Below, one piece after another: positions 33,104-41,317 of a stretch of 64,000 bases of DNA. The position numbers and the translations under genes are program-made. The notes below the pieces were generated by a model. That model made no database searches. It had not been told where the DNA came from and was given only the letters and a program-made list of their open reading frames with translations. The stretch comes from Larkinella bovis (GTDB lineage: Bacteria > Bacteroidota > Bacteroidia > Cytophagales > Spirosomataceae): assembly GCF_042655385.1 (NCBI RefSeq), contig NZ_JBHSMA010000001.1, positions 186,001-250,000 on the forward strand. Reading direction: 5' to 3'. How positions within the stretch are numbered: the stretch's first letter is position 1; the number at the start of each line of letters is the position of its first letter.

Positions 33104-33973
33104 ATGATTAAGAAAGCCGTTATTCCTGCTGCCGGACTGGGAACCCGATTTTTACCGGCCACCAAAGCGCAACCGAAAGAAATGTTGCCGATTATCGACA
33201 CCCCGACCATTCAATATGTGGTGCAGGAGGCCGTCGATTCGGGCATTGAAGATATTCTGATCATTACCGGAAAAGGGAAACGCTCCATCGAAGATCATTT
33301 CGACCGGAACTACGAACTCGAAACCCGGCTGGAGGAGAAGGAAGACGAAGCCCTGTTGCTCGAAATGCGCCGGTTGTCGGACATGGCCGACATTCATTTT
33401 GTCCGCCAGAAAGAATTGAATGGTCTGGGTGATGCCATCTATTATGCTCGTCACCACGTTGGCAATGAGCCGTTTGCGGTTTTGCTGGGCGACACGATCA
33501 TGGATTCGGTAATTCCGGTGACGCAGCAGTTGATCGACACGTACGACCAATACCGCGGAACGGTCATAGCGGTGGAGGAAGTCCCTTCGGACAAAGTAAA
33601 CCGGTACGGAATTGTGGGTGGCTCAACCCTGAGCGACAGTATCATGGAACTGAATACGCTGGTCGAAAAACCGGCCATTAACGCGGCTCCGTCGAACCTG
33701 GCCATTGCCGGACGGTATATCCTGACCCCCGACATTTTTGCCGCCATCGAACAAACGCCCAAGGGAAAAAACAACGAAATCCAGCTGACGGATGCGATGT
33801 TGCTGCTGCTCAAGCGGGAAAATATTTATTCCCACCGGATTGAGGGCAAACGGCATGACATTGGCAATAAGCTCGATTTCCTGAAAACCACCGTTGAATT
33901 TGCTCTGAAGCGTAAGGAGTTTTCGGCGCCTTTTCTGAAGTTCCTGAAGGAAATTGTAGCGGCTCACTCCTAG
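33104..33973 (+). CDS. galU: UTP-glucose-1-phosphate uridylyltransferase
   Basis: Cytoplasmic nucleotidyltransferase making UDP-glucose from glucose 1-phosphate and UTP. The ATG at 33104 gives MIKKAVIPAAGLGTRFLPAT, the exact family start with the nucleotide loop GLGTRFLPATKAQPKEMLP. Further GalU signatures are PTIQYVVQEAVDSGIEDILII, FVRQKELNGLGDAI, AVLLGDT and, near the C-terminus, EGKRHDIGNKLDFLKTTVEFAL. The frame is open upstream to 33062, but that part lies inside a hairpin. At 289 residues it is full length. It follows the GHMP kinase after 77 bases. Confidence 0.95.
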   Translation: MIKKAVIPAAGLGTRFLPATKAQPKEMLPIIDTPTIQYVVQEAVDSGIEDILIITGKGKRSIEDHFDRNYELETRLEEKEDEALLLEMRRLSDMADIHFVRQKELNGLGDAIYYARHHVGNEPFAVLLGDTIMDSVIPVTQQLIDTYDQYRGTVIAVEEVPSDKVNRYGIVGGSTLSDSIMELNTLVEKPAINAAPSNLAIAGRYILTPDIFAAIEQTPKGKNNEIQLTDAMLLLLKRENIYSHRIEGKRHDIGNKLDFLKTTVEFALKRKEFSAPFLKFLKEIVAAHS

Positions 33974-34026
33974 TACCACAGACAACGTAAGGTCTGCGGT
34001 ATTTCCATACCACCCGGTTTGAAAAA

Positions 34027-34051
34027 AGCAGCGGATTTCAAATCCGCTGCT
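34027..34051. terminator. Hairpin between convergent galU and thioredoxin genes
   Basis: AGCAGCGGATTT (34027-34038) pairs with AAATCCGCTGCT (34040-34051); the short centre implies a slightly smaller real stem. A run of six A precedes it, which is a T-run for the minus-strand gene read-out. A second, weaker hairpin (TACCACAGAC / GTCTGCGGTA) lies at 33974-33999. Confidence 0.6.
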
Positions 34052-34092
34052 GAAACCGTCAGGGTTTCAAATCCGGACGAGCAGGGTGCGGT

Positions 34093-35220
34093 TTACGGAT
34101 TGCTGAAAACCACCGCCAACTGTTTTTCGAGTTCGGCGCCGTGGAGTCCTTTACGGATCACAAACCCTTCTTTGTCGATCAGCAGATTCATCGGAATCGA
34201 ATTGTTCCCGTAGTGGGTACCAACGGCGTTCTGGTCATCAACCCGGTCAGAAAGCTGGGGCCACGGCAAACCGGCTTTCTGAAGTGCTTTCTTCCAGGCC
34301 TTGGGGTCTTCGTCCACCGAAATGCTAACGATCTCAAGGCCTTTGCTTTTGTATTGTTTGTAGAGGGTTTTGAGTCGTTTCTGCTCCCGTTGACAGTGGC
34401 TGCACCAGCTCGCCCAGAAGTCGATCAGGAGGACGCTCCCTTTGTACGCTTGTAGATGCACCGGTTTTGCGTTTTTGTCGGCCAACACCAGATCGGGGGC
34501 GTATTGACGGACTGGCTTCACCCGTTCAAAAACCTGTTCGCGAATCTGTCGGCCGACCGAATGCTGCTGCAGGGAGTAATCAAGGTGGTTGAAAAGATAC
34601 CGGGCTCGTTCCTTCGGCAGTTCTGGCAGCATTTCCTGTAACGCAAAAAGACTGACGTACGAGCGGGGATTGAAGCCAATAAAAGTGGCTTTTACATCCA
34701 GAATACCGTTGCTCAATTTTTGGTATTGGTTGTTAAGAACGAACAAACTGTCTTTATCAGCTTTTTGCTCGGCGTTCCGGAGCAAAGACTCGAGGATTTT
34801 CTGCTGCTTCAGGTACACTTCGACGGATTTGGCCAGAATGACCTGATCCCGCAGGGACGTGCTACCCACGATCGACGCCCGCTCCAGCGAATCGGCGTCG
34901 CCAATAATGGAAATCAGCGGACCATCCAGAATAAACGACCTGAACCGGGCGTGCGGCTGTCCTTTGATGCCAAGAGCGTAATAATTGGGTTCGCCGAGCA
35001 TGCCTTCCAGGGTGAAACGTCCTTCGCTGGCTACACACGAATCAATTTGGGGCGCGCGTGGACTCGATTTCGGCACAAACAACTCGGCGCGGGGAATGAG
35101 GTAAATCGTCTGACCGTTCTTCAGATTCTTCAAATGCCCCGTAATGGTATAGCGGGTAACCGGTTTTTGGCCGTAGGCAATGCCTGCCAATAGGGCGAAA
35201 AAGAAGAGAAGCCGGAACAT
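34093..35220 (-). CDS. DUF4369-TlpA type thiol-disulfide oxidoreductase
   Basis: Exported thioredoxin-fold protein of 375 residues. The signal peptide is MFRLLFFFALLAGIAYGQ. The DUF4369 domain follows (YTITGHLKNLKNGQTIYLIP, FTLEGMLGEPNYYALGI), then a helical linker. The TlpA/AhpC-TSA domain begins near residue 240 (PDLVLADKNAKPVHLQAYKG), with the active site FWASWCSHCQREQKRL (CxxC near 273-276) and the cis-Pro segment NNSIPMNLLIDKEG. It probably keeps periplasmic or outer-membrane cysteines reduced. It lies next to the copper block, but on its own transcript, 248 bases from the HMA protein gene. The CSHC sequence between the cysteines is unusual but within family range. Confidence 0.92.
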   Translation of the reverse strand: MFRLLFFFALLAGIAYGQKPVTRYTITGHLKNLKNGQTIYLIPRAELFVPKSSPRAPQIDSCVASEGRFTLEGMLGEPNYYALGIKGQPHARFRSFILDGPLISIIGDADSLERASIVGSTSLRDQVILAKSVEVYLKQQKILESLLRNAEQKADKDSLFVLNNQYQKLSNGILDVKATFIGFNPRSYVSLFALQEMLPELPKERARYLFNHLDYSLQQHSVGRQIREQVFERVKPVRQYAPDLVLADKNAKPVHLQAYKGSVLLIDFWASWCSHCQREQKRLKTLYKQYKSKGLEIVSISVDEDPKAWKKALQKAGLPWPQLSDRVDDQNAVGTHYGNNSIPMNLLIDKEGFVIRKGLHGAELEKQLAVVFSNP

Positions 35221-35468
35221 ATCTTGCTCATTTAGAAGGAAAAGTAAGTTACAAAGATTTTTTTCTAAAAAGCAACGATATTTATAGTTGTTTAACTGTT
35301 TTTAACTATTCCAGCTGTATGCTAATGCGGAACACGTTTATTCCGTTGGACGACATTTCGAGTCTGACGCGCTCGGTCCGAATCCGGCTGGAATCCCATA
35401 GAAGCCTTCGGGCGAAAGACCTGCCGCCAATTTCTAATCATAGCTTTTTAACTCTTCATTCTTACCTC

Positions 35469-35825
35469 CTAGTGGTGCTTCATGCCGCCTTTTTTGCAGC
35501 AGGAGGGGAGTTTGGCGTATCCTTTCTCGTCGGCGGTCACTTCATCAGCATCGTAGCCGGTTTTTGAAATTGTGGCTTTGATGCGGTTTACATCGGTTTT
35601 CTTCGGATTGTATTTTACCGTAACGACCTTGTTGGTCAGGTCCAGGTTCGATTCTTTAACCCCTTTCTCGAAGGCCAGGTTGCGCTCGATGCGGGACTTG
35701 CACATTTCGCAAATAGCGGAGGTTTTGATTTTTACTTCTTTTTCGTTGTCGTCACCAGCCTGGGCCGTGAATCCGAAAGCGAGCAGAACGAGGGTAAGGA
35801 GGCCAAATAAGTGCTTTTTCATCAA
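35469..35825 (-). CDS. Periplasmic HMA-domain metal-binding protein
   Basis: MerP/CopZ-like soluble protein of 118 residues with an export signal (MMKKHLFGLLTLVLLAFGFTAQA). The HMA fold carries the metal motif ICEMCKSRIERNL (CxxC near residues 39-42), then VTVKYNPKKTDVNRIKATISKTGYDADEV. The tail ends in CCKKGGMKHH, a second Cys/Met/His-rich site that suits copper. It is the last gene of the copper block, 36 bases after the barrel gene. A role as periplasmic copper carrier is inferred from motif and context. Confidence 0.9.
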   Translation of the reverse strand: MMKKHLFGLLTLVLLAFGFTAQAGDDNEKEVKIKTSAICEMCKSRIERNLAFEKGVKESNLDLTNKVVTVKYNPKKTDVNRIKATISKTGYDADEVTADEKGYAKLPSCCKKGGMKHH

Positions 35826-35861
35826 TATATGGTTTACGAGGTATGGTTACAAAATGGTTGG

Positions 35862-37316
35862 TTAATGGTGCTTACCAGGCAGCCTCATGGGCATAAGCGA
35901 TGGGGTGATGCGCAGGTAGATTTGTCCTGATAACGGAAATTGGCCATAAACCGGTTCCAGGGTCTTGCCGGGAAAATGGCCGGTAAGCTGCGCACCGAGT
36001 GTCAGATCCGTCTGCGCCAGCTGGACCAGGCGGTAATTCATGCCCAGCGTCAGGCTGTTGATGGTAGCCAGCAGTGTTTCGTCGGTATCATAATCGAAAA
36101 AATACGAGTGAAGTCCGAGTTCATCAACTGATTTGGTGATGTTCTCAAACCGCCCAAACAACGCCATTCGCCCCAGTTGCAGACTGCTTTCGGCCAGATA
36201 GGCACTTTCGTTTTGCCTGTCGTGCGAATTCATACCCCAGACCAGGGCGGAAGATACGTACCTGTCGGGGCGCCCCAGCGGTTTACTGTGCAAGAGGGAG
36301 GCCGTGGTCCGGGTGACGTTATGATCCGGCTCGATAGCTTCCGGGCTTTTGAGAAATCCCTGCGAAAACTGAAGGGCCAGTGAGGGCGACGGATTGACCG
36401 ACAGCCGGTAGGAATAACTGTCGAAACGCGGTCGGTCGAACCCAAAGCGGTTTTCGTTCGGTTCGCGCCCCGTAAAACTGGACACTTCCAATTTCGTGAT
36501 TTTATACCGAAAACCCGCCGTCGCCACGCCATAGGTAATATGCGAGGCATCCGTCCAGTGGTGGCCCAGGGGCGAATCCGGGTTGTTAAACGACGAAATC
36601 CGGTGCATAAACGCCGGTGGTCCCAGGGCCGGTTCACCCGGATAACCGACGTACCCGAAGACATCGGCGTTGCGGGACAGCGCATAGGAATAACCGACCG
36701 ACAATTCCGAGAACAGATCGTGCTGGTGCTGCCGATCCACCAGCCGTTCGCCCTTGTAGGTTTCACCGGATTGAAACAGCAGCGGATAACCGTTGTTGCC
36801 CACCGTCAGCGGATCGAGTGAAAGCATTGCTTTCAAGGCCAGCAACCCCCGGCGACCGACTTGTCGCTGGGCCATTCCCATCACATAGTTGGGCGCATCG
36901 AAGGCCGTTGCCCGGCCGCGTTGGCCGGGATTGTTAAAATTCTGGTTGGTGTGGCGGATAAAGAGGCTGTAGTGCAGCATCGTCATCCAGGGTTTGCCCG
37001 ATGGCCCGGTGGGATGCGACATGTACATGTACATCGGCGTGTGATCGGGATGCCAGGCGGTTCCGGAGGCATTCCGGTTCATGGGTAGGTTCCGGGAGTA
37101 AAGGTGCGACATCATCGACACGCTCTGCTGCATTTGCATCATATCGTGCATGGCGTGCCCCATGGCGGCATGGTTCAGGCTGTCCTGCCGCATCATCCCC
37201 TTTGCCGAAGGCAGGCGGGCTTTCCGGCTGGTGTCAGGGGGAAAGCTGTCGGCCCGGGCGGAACCCAGGAGGCCGCAAAAAAGCAGTACAAGTAACGTTT
37301 TTTTCGGTGTATTCAT
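35862..37316 (-). CDS. Met/His-rich outer-membrane beta-barrel protein of the copper block
   Basis: Exported protein of about 484 residues. ATG 37316 is preferred over the TTG at 37322. The signal peptide (MNTPKKTLLVLLFCGLLGSARA) is followed by a striking Met/His segment at about residues 35-105 (NHAAMGHAMHDMMQMQQ, MYMYMSHPTG), like the copper-binding stretches of PcoB/CopB N-termini. The rest has alternating aromatic strands (YALSRNADVFGYVGY, YSYRLSVNPSPSLALQF) ending in YLRITPSLMPMRLPGKHH, suggesting a barrel. It may be the Bacteroidota counterpart of the CopB-type outer-membrane copper protein, but homology is not shown. It starts 30 bases after the four-helix Cys-rich gene. Confidence 0.75.
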   Translation of the reverse strand: MNTPKKTLLVLLFCGLLGSARADSFPPDTSRKARLPSAKGMMRQDSLNHAAMGHAMHDMMQMQQSVSMMSHLYSRNLPMNRNASGTAWHPDHTPMYMYMSHPTGPSGKPWMTMLHYSLFIRHTNQNFNNPGQRGRATAFDAPNYVMGMAQRQVGRRGLLALKAMLSLDPLTVGNNGYPLLFQSGETYKGERLVDRQHQHDLFSELSVGYSYALSRNADVFGYVGYPGEPALGPPAFMHRISSFNNPDSPLGHHWTDASHITYGVATAGFRYKITKLEVSSFTGREPNENRFGFDRPRFDSYSYRLSVNPSPSLALQFSQGFLKSPEAIEPDHNVTRTTASLLHSKPLGRPDRYVSSALVWGMNSHDRQNESAYLAESSLQLGRMALFGRFENITKSVDELGLHSYFFDYDTDETLLATINSLTLGMNYRLVQLAQTDLTLGAQLTGHFPGKTLEPVYGQFPLSGQIYLRITPSLMPMRLPGKHH

Positions 37317-37346
37317 GGCCAATACAATTCATCAATACGGCAACCA

Positions 37347-37685
37347 TCAGGCCGTCGCTGACAGGCGACGGCAATCGTCGGCGCAACGGCGGCAGGCTTC
37401 GGCGCAGGCCCGGCAATGTTCGTGATCGTGTTGGCTGCATTCGTCGGCACAAGCGTCGCACACGTCGGCGCAAAGGACCATAAACGGCATCATAAACGCG
37501 GAGTCGCGGGCGGTTAAGCTACCGCACATCCGGCAAAAATCGGCACAATCGCGGCAGAGCCGGATGCACTCGCGCATCATCATGACGTGGTCTTCCCGCA
37601 GACAGGCCGTCGCGCAGCGTTCGCAGGCGGCTGCACAATCAAAACAGAGCTGAACATGCTGTTCGTGGTGTTGCATCGATTCCAT
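37347..37685 (-). CDS. Four-helix-bundle copper-binding protein (Csp-like)
   Basis: A 112-residue cytosolic-type copper storage protein. It has no signal peptide and contains 19 cysteines, nearly all in CxxxC or CxxC spacing along helices (CFDCAAACERCATAC, CIRLCRDCADFCRMC, CADVCDACADEC, CRACAEACRRCADDC). Csp proteins hold many Cu(I) ions on the inside of the bundle. His-rich turns (QHHEQH, HDHEH) add possible sites. It is the first gene after the regulator, with a promoter-like element in between, and leads the Csp-barrel-HMA group. Confidence 0.93.
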   Translation of the reverse strand: MESMQHHEQHVQLCFDCAAACERCATACLREDHVMMMRECIRLCRDCADFCRMCGSLTARDSAFMMPFMVLCADVCDACADECSQHDHEHCRACAEACRRCADDCRRLSATA

Positions 37686-37750
37686 AACGTAATTAATCAG
37701 TTAAATTGTTGAACAATCGGTTATTAACGGGTTTCGTTACGGTGTTGAAG

Positions 37751-37758
37751 CAAAACTA
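37751..37758 (-). promoter_or_regulatory. Candidate -7 element before the Csp-like gene
   Basis: Minus strand TAGTTTTG matches TAnnTTTG, about 66 bases before the start codon. The -33 region (TTTA, 16 bases upstream) is poor. Confidence 0.4.
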
Positions 37759-37805
37759 GTGGGCTGCCCGATTTTAAACGTATAAAACTTCGTCCCTGTT
37801 GTGTA

Positions 37806-38384
37806 TCATTTGGCGGTACCGATCTTGTCGATTTCGGTCCGGTATTCGAGGCCGGTTCGTTTGAAATCACTCGGTGTCAGGCCCACCAACTGCTTGAACT
37901 GGTTCGAGAGATGCTGGGTGCTGCTGTAACCCAGTCGCCAGGCAATCTCACTGAGGGATAACTCGCCGTAGCGCAAATATTCTTTTACTTTCTCGATTTT
38001 TTGCGCAATGACGTACTTCTCAATCGTCAGGCTTTCGATGGCCGAGAACAGGTGGCTCAGGTACGAATAGTCGTAGCCCATTTTCTGCGTTAGGAAATCC
38101 GACAGGTTCTGGTGTTCCGGGCGTTCGCGACGATCGTGGTGTATTTCGTTGATAATAAGCGTCTTGATTTGTTCGACCAGCACGGTTTTCCGGTCTTCCA
38201 GCAGTTCAAAGTCATTCTCCGCCAGCACCCGGCGAAGGTCGTCCAGCGAAACGTTTTCGGGGAGTTCGCTAATTTCGACTTCACCCAGTTCGATGCGTTG
38301 GACGGTCATTCCCCGTTCCTCCAGAATTTCCCGAACGACGCGCTTGCACCGCCCGCAGACCATATGTTTGATGAATAGTTTCAT
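37806..38384 (-). CDS. HMA-like metal-binding domain fused to AraC-type regulator
   Basis: A 192-residue transcription factor starting at ATG 38384 (MKLFIKHMVCGRCKRVV). Residues 1-75 look like an HMA/CopZ ferredoxin-like fold: first strand with CGRC (Cys10, Cys13), then VREILEERGMTVQRIELGEVEI and a second half ending FELLEDRK. Residues about 100-185 hold the two AraC helix-turn-helices (YLSHLFSAIESLTIEKYVI, SLSEIAWRLGYSSTQHLSNQFKQLVGLTPSDFK). The likely ligand is Cu(I) bound by the CxxC, making it a one-component copper sensor. It lies in the middle of the copper block. Direct repeats upstream of the block's first gene (41317-41349) are a candidate target. Function is inferred. Confidence 0.88.
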   Translation of the reverse strand: MKLFIKHMVCGRCKRVVREILEERGMTVQRIELGEVEISELPENVSLDDLRRVLAENDFELLEDRKTVLVEQIKTLIINEIHHDRRERPEHQNLSDFLTQKMGYDYSYLSHLFSAIESLTIEKYVIAQKIEKVKEYLRYGELSLSEIAWRLGYSSTQHLSNQFKQLVGLTPSDFKRTGLEYRTEIDKIGTAK

Positions 38385-38484
38385 GCCTGTACGCGTTTCG
38401 AACGGGGATTCCACGGATTAAAAGATTACCTGAGAGTAACTAACCTGCGAATCATATCTAATCCCTGAAACCCCGGTTCTGCGA

Positions 38485-40743
38485 TTAGATTTTAAGTTTA
38501 TACCGGAAACCGGCGTAAATCATGCGGCCGGTGATGGGACCCCAGACGCGGGCCGCTGCGTCGAAATCCGGACCGAACGGATCCTTCGCGCCAACAATCG
38601 GATTGCTCTGCCGGAAATTGCCCAGGTTTTCACCGCCCAGATAAATTTCCCACAACCGGAAAGCCTTGCTAACCTGCGCATTAAGATTGTAAAAACCGGG
38701 AGCGGTTTCGCGGGGCATGTTCTGGTAACTGGTATGCACGTACCCTTCGCGCAGGTACGGAATCCGGCGCGGACCGTTCCACTGGACCGTAAAATCAAAC
38801 TTCCATTTGTCGTAAGGGAGGGCATAGCCCGCGTTGAACAATACCCGGTCGCGGCTGACCATCATGCGCGGCAGCAATAGACTTTCCCCGAAGGTCATCC
38901 CCATGGTTTGCCGAACGTCGAAAAGCCGGTAGGCCAGTTTGACTTCCATACGACGCATGGGCTGGTAGTTCAGTTCGGCCTGGAAGCTGTTGGAAAACGA
39001 GCGGCTTTTCAGACCGGGTGCCGACCGGCTCGAGAGGTAATAAAAATGGAGTTCGCGGGGGTGTTCCAGATCGGCGATCAACTGGTTCTGAAAGTCGGTC
39101 CGGTAATAATCCAGCACCAGCGACGCTTTCTGTCCGAACAGGTTGAAGTCCTGCGCCAGACTGGCTCCGTAATTCCAGGAGACCTCCGCCTGTAGTTTGT
39201 CATCGAAAATAACCGACCGCGAACTGACCAGGTACCCATAGTTCTCGGCCAGTGCATTGGGAGTTCGGAACCCGCGGCCGGCCGACGCCCGGAGCGTCAG
39301 GTTGTCGGTGAGATCGTATTTGGCGTGAATCCGGGGGGTAAACTGCGTTCCGAAGAGATTGTGGAAATCCAGTCGGGCCCCGGCTACCAACGTTAGTTTC
39401 TCCAGATACGAATAGGTGTATTCGCCGAAAACACCCGGCACCGATTCCGTGCGCGTCATCAGGGTGTCCCGGTATTGTTCGCGGTAATCGTCGAGCAGAA
39501 AACTGGCCCCGATCTTGAACGAATGGTTTGTATTGTCGATGATCGACTGGTAAATCAGGTTGCCGTACAGTGTCTGCTGCCGCCCGTTGTACGGAATAAA
39601 CCCAAACTTCGAAGTCTGCTCGTGATTGGCCGCGTTCAGAATCAACCCTAACCCCCGGTACGGTTTTTCGGGATACAGACGGGCGGTTTTGGAGAACACT
39701 TCAACCCGCTTCGTCAGGTTCGTAAATCGGTACGTGGGACTGGCCCCCGGGTTTTCAGTCGCTTGTCCGCCCGTTCGGTCTTCGTACAGGGCTTTGACGC
39801 CAAATTGCGTCATGAACCGCTCGGTTCCGTATTTGGCGCGAACAATTCCGTTGTACTGCGTAAACAGCGGTAAGTCCAGGAAGTTGTCCCCATTCTGGTC
39901 AATGCGGTTTTGCAGCGTACTGGCGTGCCCCAGAAAACCGATGCTCCACTTCTCGTTTAGCGGGCGCGAGAGATTCAGGTTGCCCTCAAACCGGCCGAAA
40001 CTGTTGGCGTAGGCATTGGCAAACACGCGTTCCTGGGCATCCGGTTTCTGTAGTTCAACGTTGATGGCGCCCGCCATATTCTCGTACCCGTTGACGACCG
40101 ACCCCGCGCCTTTCCCGATGTCGATGGACGAAATCCAGGTGCCGGGCACAAAATTCAGTCCGAAGGTTGAAGCCAGCCCACGAATGGTTGGGATATTCTC
40201 GACATTGGTCTGGACGTAATTGCCGCTCAGCCCCAGCATCTGGATTTGTTTGGCACCGGTGACGGCATCGCTGTAGGAAACGTTGACCGACGCATTGGTT
40301 TCGAATGACTCCGAGAGGTTGCAACAGGCGGCTTTGGCCAGGGTTCGGGTGGTCAGAATTTCGTTCTGGATGGGGGACATCCGGTCGATCTGCGACGATG
40401 CGCCCTGCACCGTCACTTCCTGCAAGGTGTTCTGGCTGGTCAGAATCACGTCTACGGATGATTGATCCGTGATGGTAATCGTGTCGGGTTTGAAGCCGAT
40501 GAAGCTAAAAACCAGCCGGTTTGTTGCCCCGGATCGTGCGATTTCAAACCGCCCCTGCGGGTTGGACGTGGTCGATACGGCGGTTCCGGCCCAGTAAATC
40601 GTAACGCCGGTGAGGGGAACCGTCTGATTCGTGACGCGCTCCGAAACCGTACCGCTGATGGTTTGCGCGTGTATTGGTAGGGAAGCGAAAATGAAGAAGG
40701 TAAACACCGCTACCTCCTTTTTAAAGGTGGAATGTGGATCCAT
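38485..40743 (-). CDS. TonB-dependent outer-membrane receptor of the copper block
   Basis: Outer-membrane receptor of about 752 residues. The start is placed at ATG 40743 (MDPHSTFKKEVAVFTFFIF), where the signal peptide begins; the frame is open to 40842. Order: signal to about residue 27, carboxypeptidase-regulatory-like domain (ISGTVSERVTNQTVPLTGVTIYW ... GFKPDTITI), plug with EILTTRTLAKAACCNLSESFETNASVNVSYSDAVTG (double Cys) and MLGLSGNYVQTNVENIPTIRG, then a 22-strand barrel ending YAGFRYKLKI. This receptor subtype is usually found beside HYC_CC_PP proteins in Bacteroidota. The double Cys in the plug and the copper neighbours suggest metal or metallophore import, without proof. Confidence 0.92.
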   Translation of the reverse strand: MDPHSTFKKEVAVFTFFIFASLPIHAQTISGTVSERVTNQTVPLTGVTIYWAGTAVSTTSNPQGRFEIARSGATNRLVFSFIGFKPDTITITDQSSVDVILTSQNTLQEVTVQGASSQIDRMSPIQNEILTTRTLAKAACCNLSESFETNASVNVSYSDAVTGAKQIQMLGLSGNYVQTNVENIPTIRGLASTFGLNFVPGTWISSIDIGKGAGSVVNGYENMAGAINVELQKPDAQERVFANAYANSFGRFEGNLNLSRPLNEKWSIGFLGHASTLQNRIDQNGDNFLDLPLFTQYNGIVRAKYGTERFMTQFGVKALYEDRTGGQATENPGASPTYRFTNLTKRVEVFSKTARLYPEKPYRGLGLILNAANHEQTSKFGFIPYNGRQQTLYGNLIYQSIIDNTNHSFKIGASFLLDDYREQYRDTLMTRTESVPGVFGEYTYSYLEKLTLVAGARLDFHNLFGTQFTPRIHAKYDLTDNLTLRASAGRGFRTPNALAENYGYLVSSRSVIFDDKLQAEVSWNYGASLAQDFNLFGQKASLVLDYYRTDFQNQLIADLEHPRELHFYYLSSRSAPGLKSRSFSNSFQAELNYQPMRRMEVKLAYRLFDVRQTMGMTFGESLLLPRMMVSRDRVLFNAGYALPYDKWKFDFTVQWNGPRRIPYLREGYVHTSYQNMPRETAPGFYNLNAQVSKAFRLWEIYLGGENLGNFRQSNPIVGAKDPFGPDFDAAARVWGPITGRMIYAGFRYKLKI

Positions 40744-40819
40744 AAAAGTCGTTTGGTGGTGATAGAACGAAATAGCCCATGCTTCGAAAGCACAGCCCAG
40801 ATTCAGCACAAAACGGATT

Positions 40820-41278
40820 CTATAGCAGGAAACTTTGGACAAACGAGAGCAGGCTGCGCCCGTAATGCAGGGGAGGGGAATCGGTCCGGATTGTTACTGA
40901 CTCGGTGACCACTGGAAACAGATCGTTGAGCAGCCAGCTGATCAGCGTTGCCATGCCGGCACCGGCCACATCGGTCACCGATTTGAGAAACTTCGCCACC
41001 AGTTGGGTCAGCGACGACGAAAAATCGACGTTTTCGTATTTCTGCTCTTCCTTGCAGCAGTCGGTTCGTTTCAAAACCGGCCCGATGGAACGCTGATTGG
41101 AGACCGAAAACTTTTTGCTGTGAACCGGACAGGTCGATTTTGACTCCTGATGAATAACCATCGACACTCTCTTCCCGCGCAGCTGGCAGGTGTGCTCAAT
41201 CAGGCCAAAACCTGTACTGCTCAGCAGCACGATGCAGGCCATCAGGAGGTTAACGTATTTGACGAGAGTGCGATTCAT
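40820..41278 (-). CDS. HYC_CC_PP family protein
   Basis: Exported protein of 152 residues. A signal segment (VKYVNLLMACIVLLSSTGFG) is followed by the three features that name the family: EHTCQLRGKR (His-x-Cys), DCCKEEQKYE (Cys-Cys) and DSPPLHYGRSLLSFVQSFLL (Pro-Pro at the C-terminus). Members usually lie directly upstream of a TonB receptor, as here with 76 bases between. The conserved cysteines and histidine suggest metal binding. The function is not established. It is the first gene of the copper block and has a well-formed promoter with direct repeats. Confidence 0.9.
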   Translation of the reverse strand: MNRTLVKYVNLLMACIVLLSSTGFGLIEHTCQLRGKRVSMVIHQESKSTCPVHSKKFSVSNQRSIGPVLKRTDCCKEEQKYENVDFSSSLTQLVAKFLKSVTDVAGAGMATLISWLLNDLFPVVTESVTIRTDSPPLHYGRSLLSFVQSFLL

Positions 41279-41285
41279 GACGGGT

Positions 41286-41317
41286 CAAAAGTAGCGGATA
41301 GGGGGAGAAAAAACAAG
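41286..41317 (-). promoter_or_regulatory. Promoter of the copper block
   Basis: On the minus strand CTTG (41314-41317), 20 bases, then TACTTTTG (41286-41293), an exact TAnnTTTG. The predicted transcript would begin only a few bases before the ATG at 41278, so the mRNA is nearly leaderless or the translation start is further in. Confidence 0.6.

Noticed and set aside
34066..34079. GGTTTCAAATCC as a possible tRNA T-arm
   Set aside because: No acceptor stem, anticodon arm or CCA-side complement fits around it; it repeats the word in the adjacent terminator.
35319..35567. An 82-residue plus-strand frame with a hydrophobic end
   Set aside because: Its second half is antisense to the HMA protein gene, and its first half lies in the thioredoxin gene promoter; no coding pattern.
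38385..38391. CCTGTAC next to the start of the HMA-AraC gene as an autoregulatory half-site
   Set aside because: Only seven bases match the operator repeat, in the opposite orientation, and there is no second copy at 20 bp.
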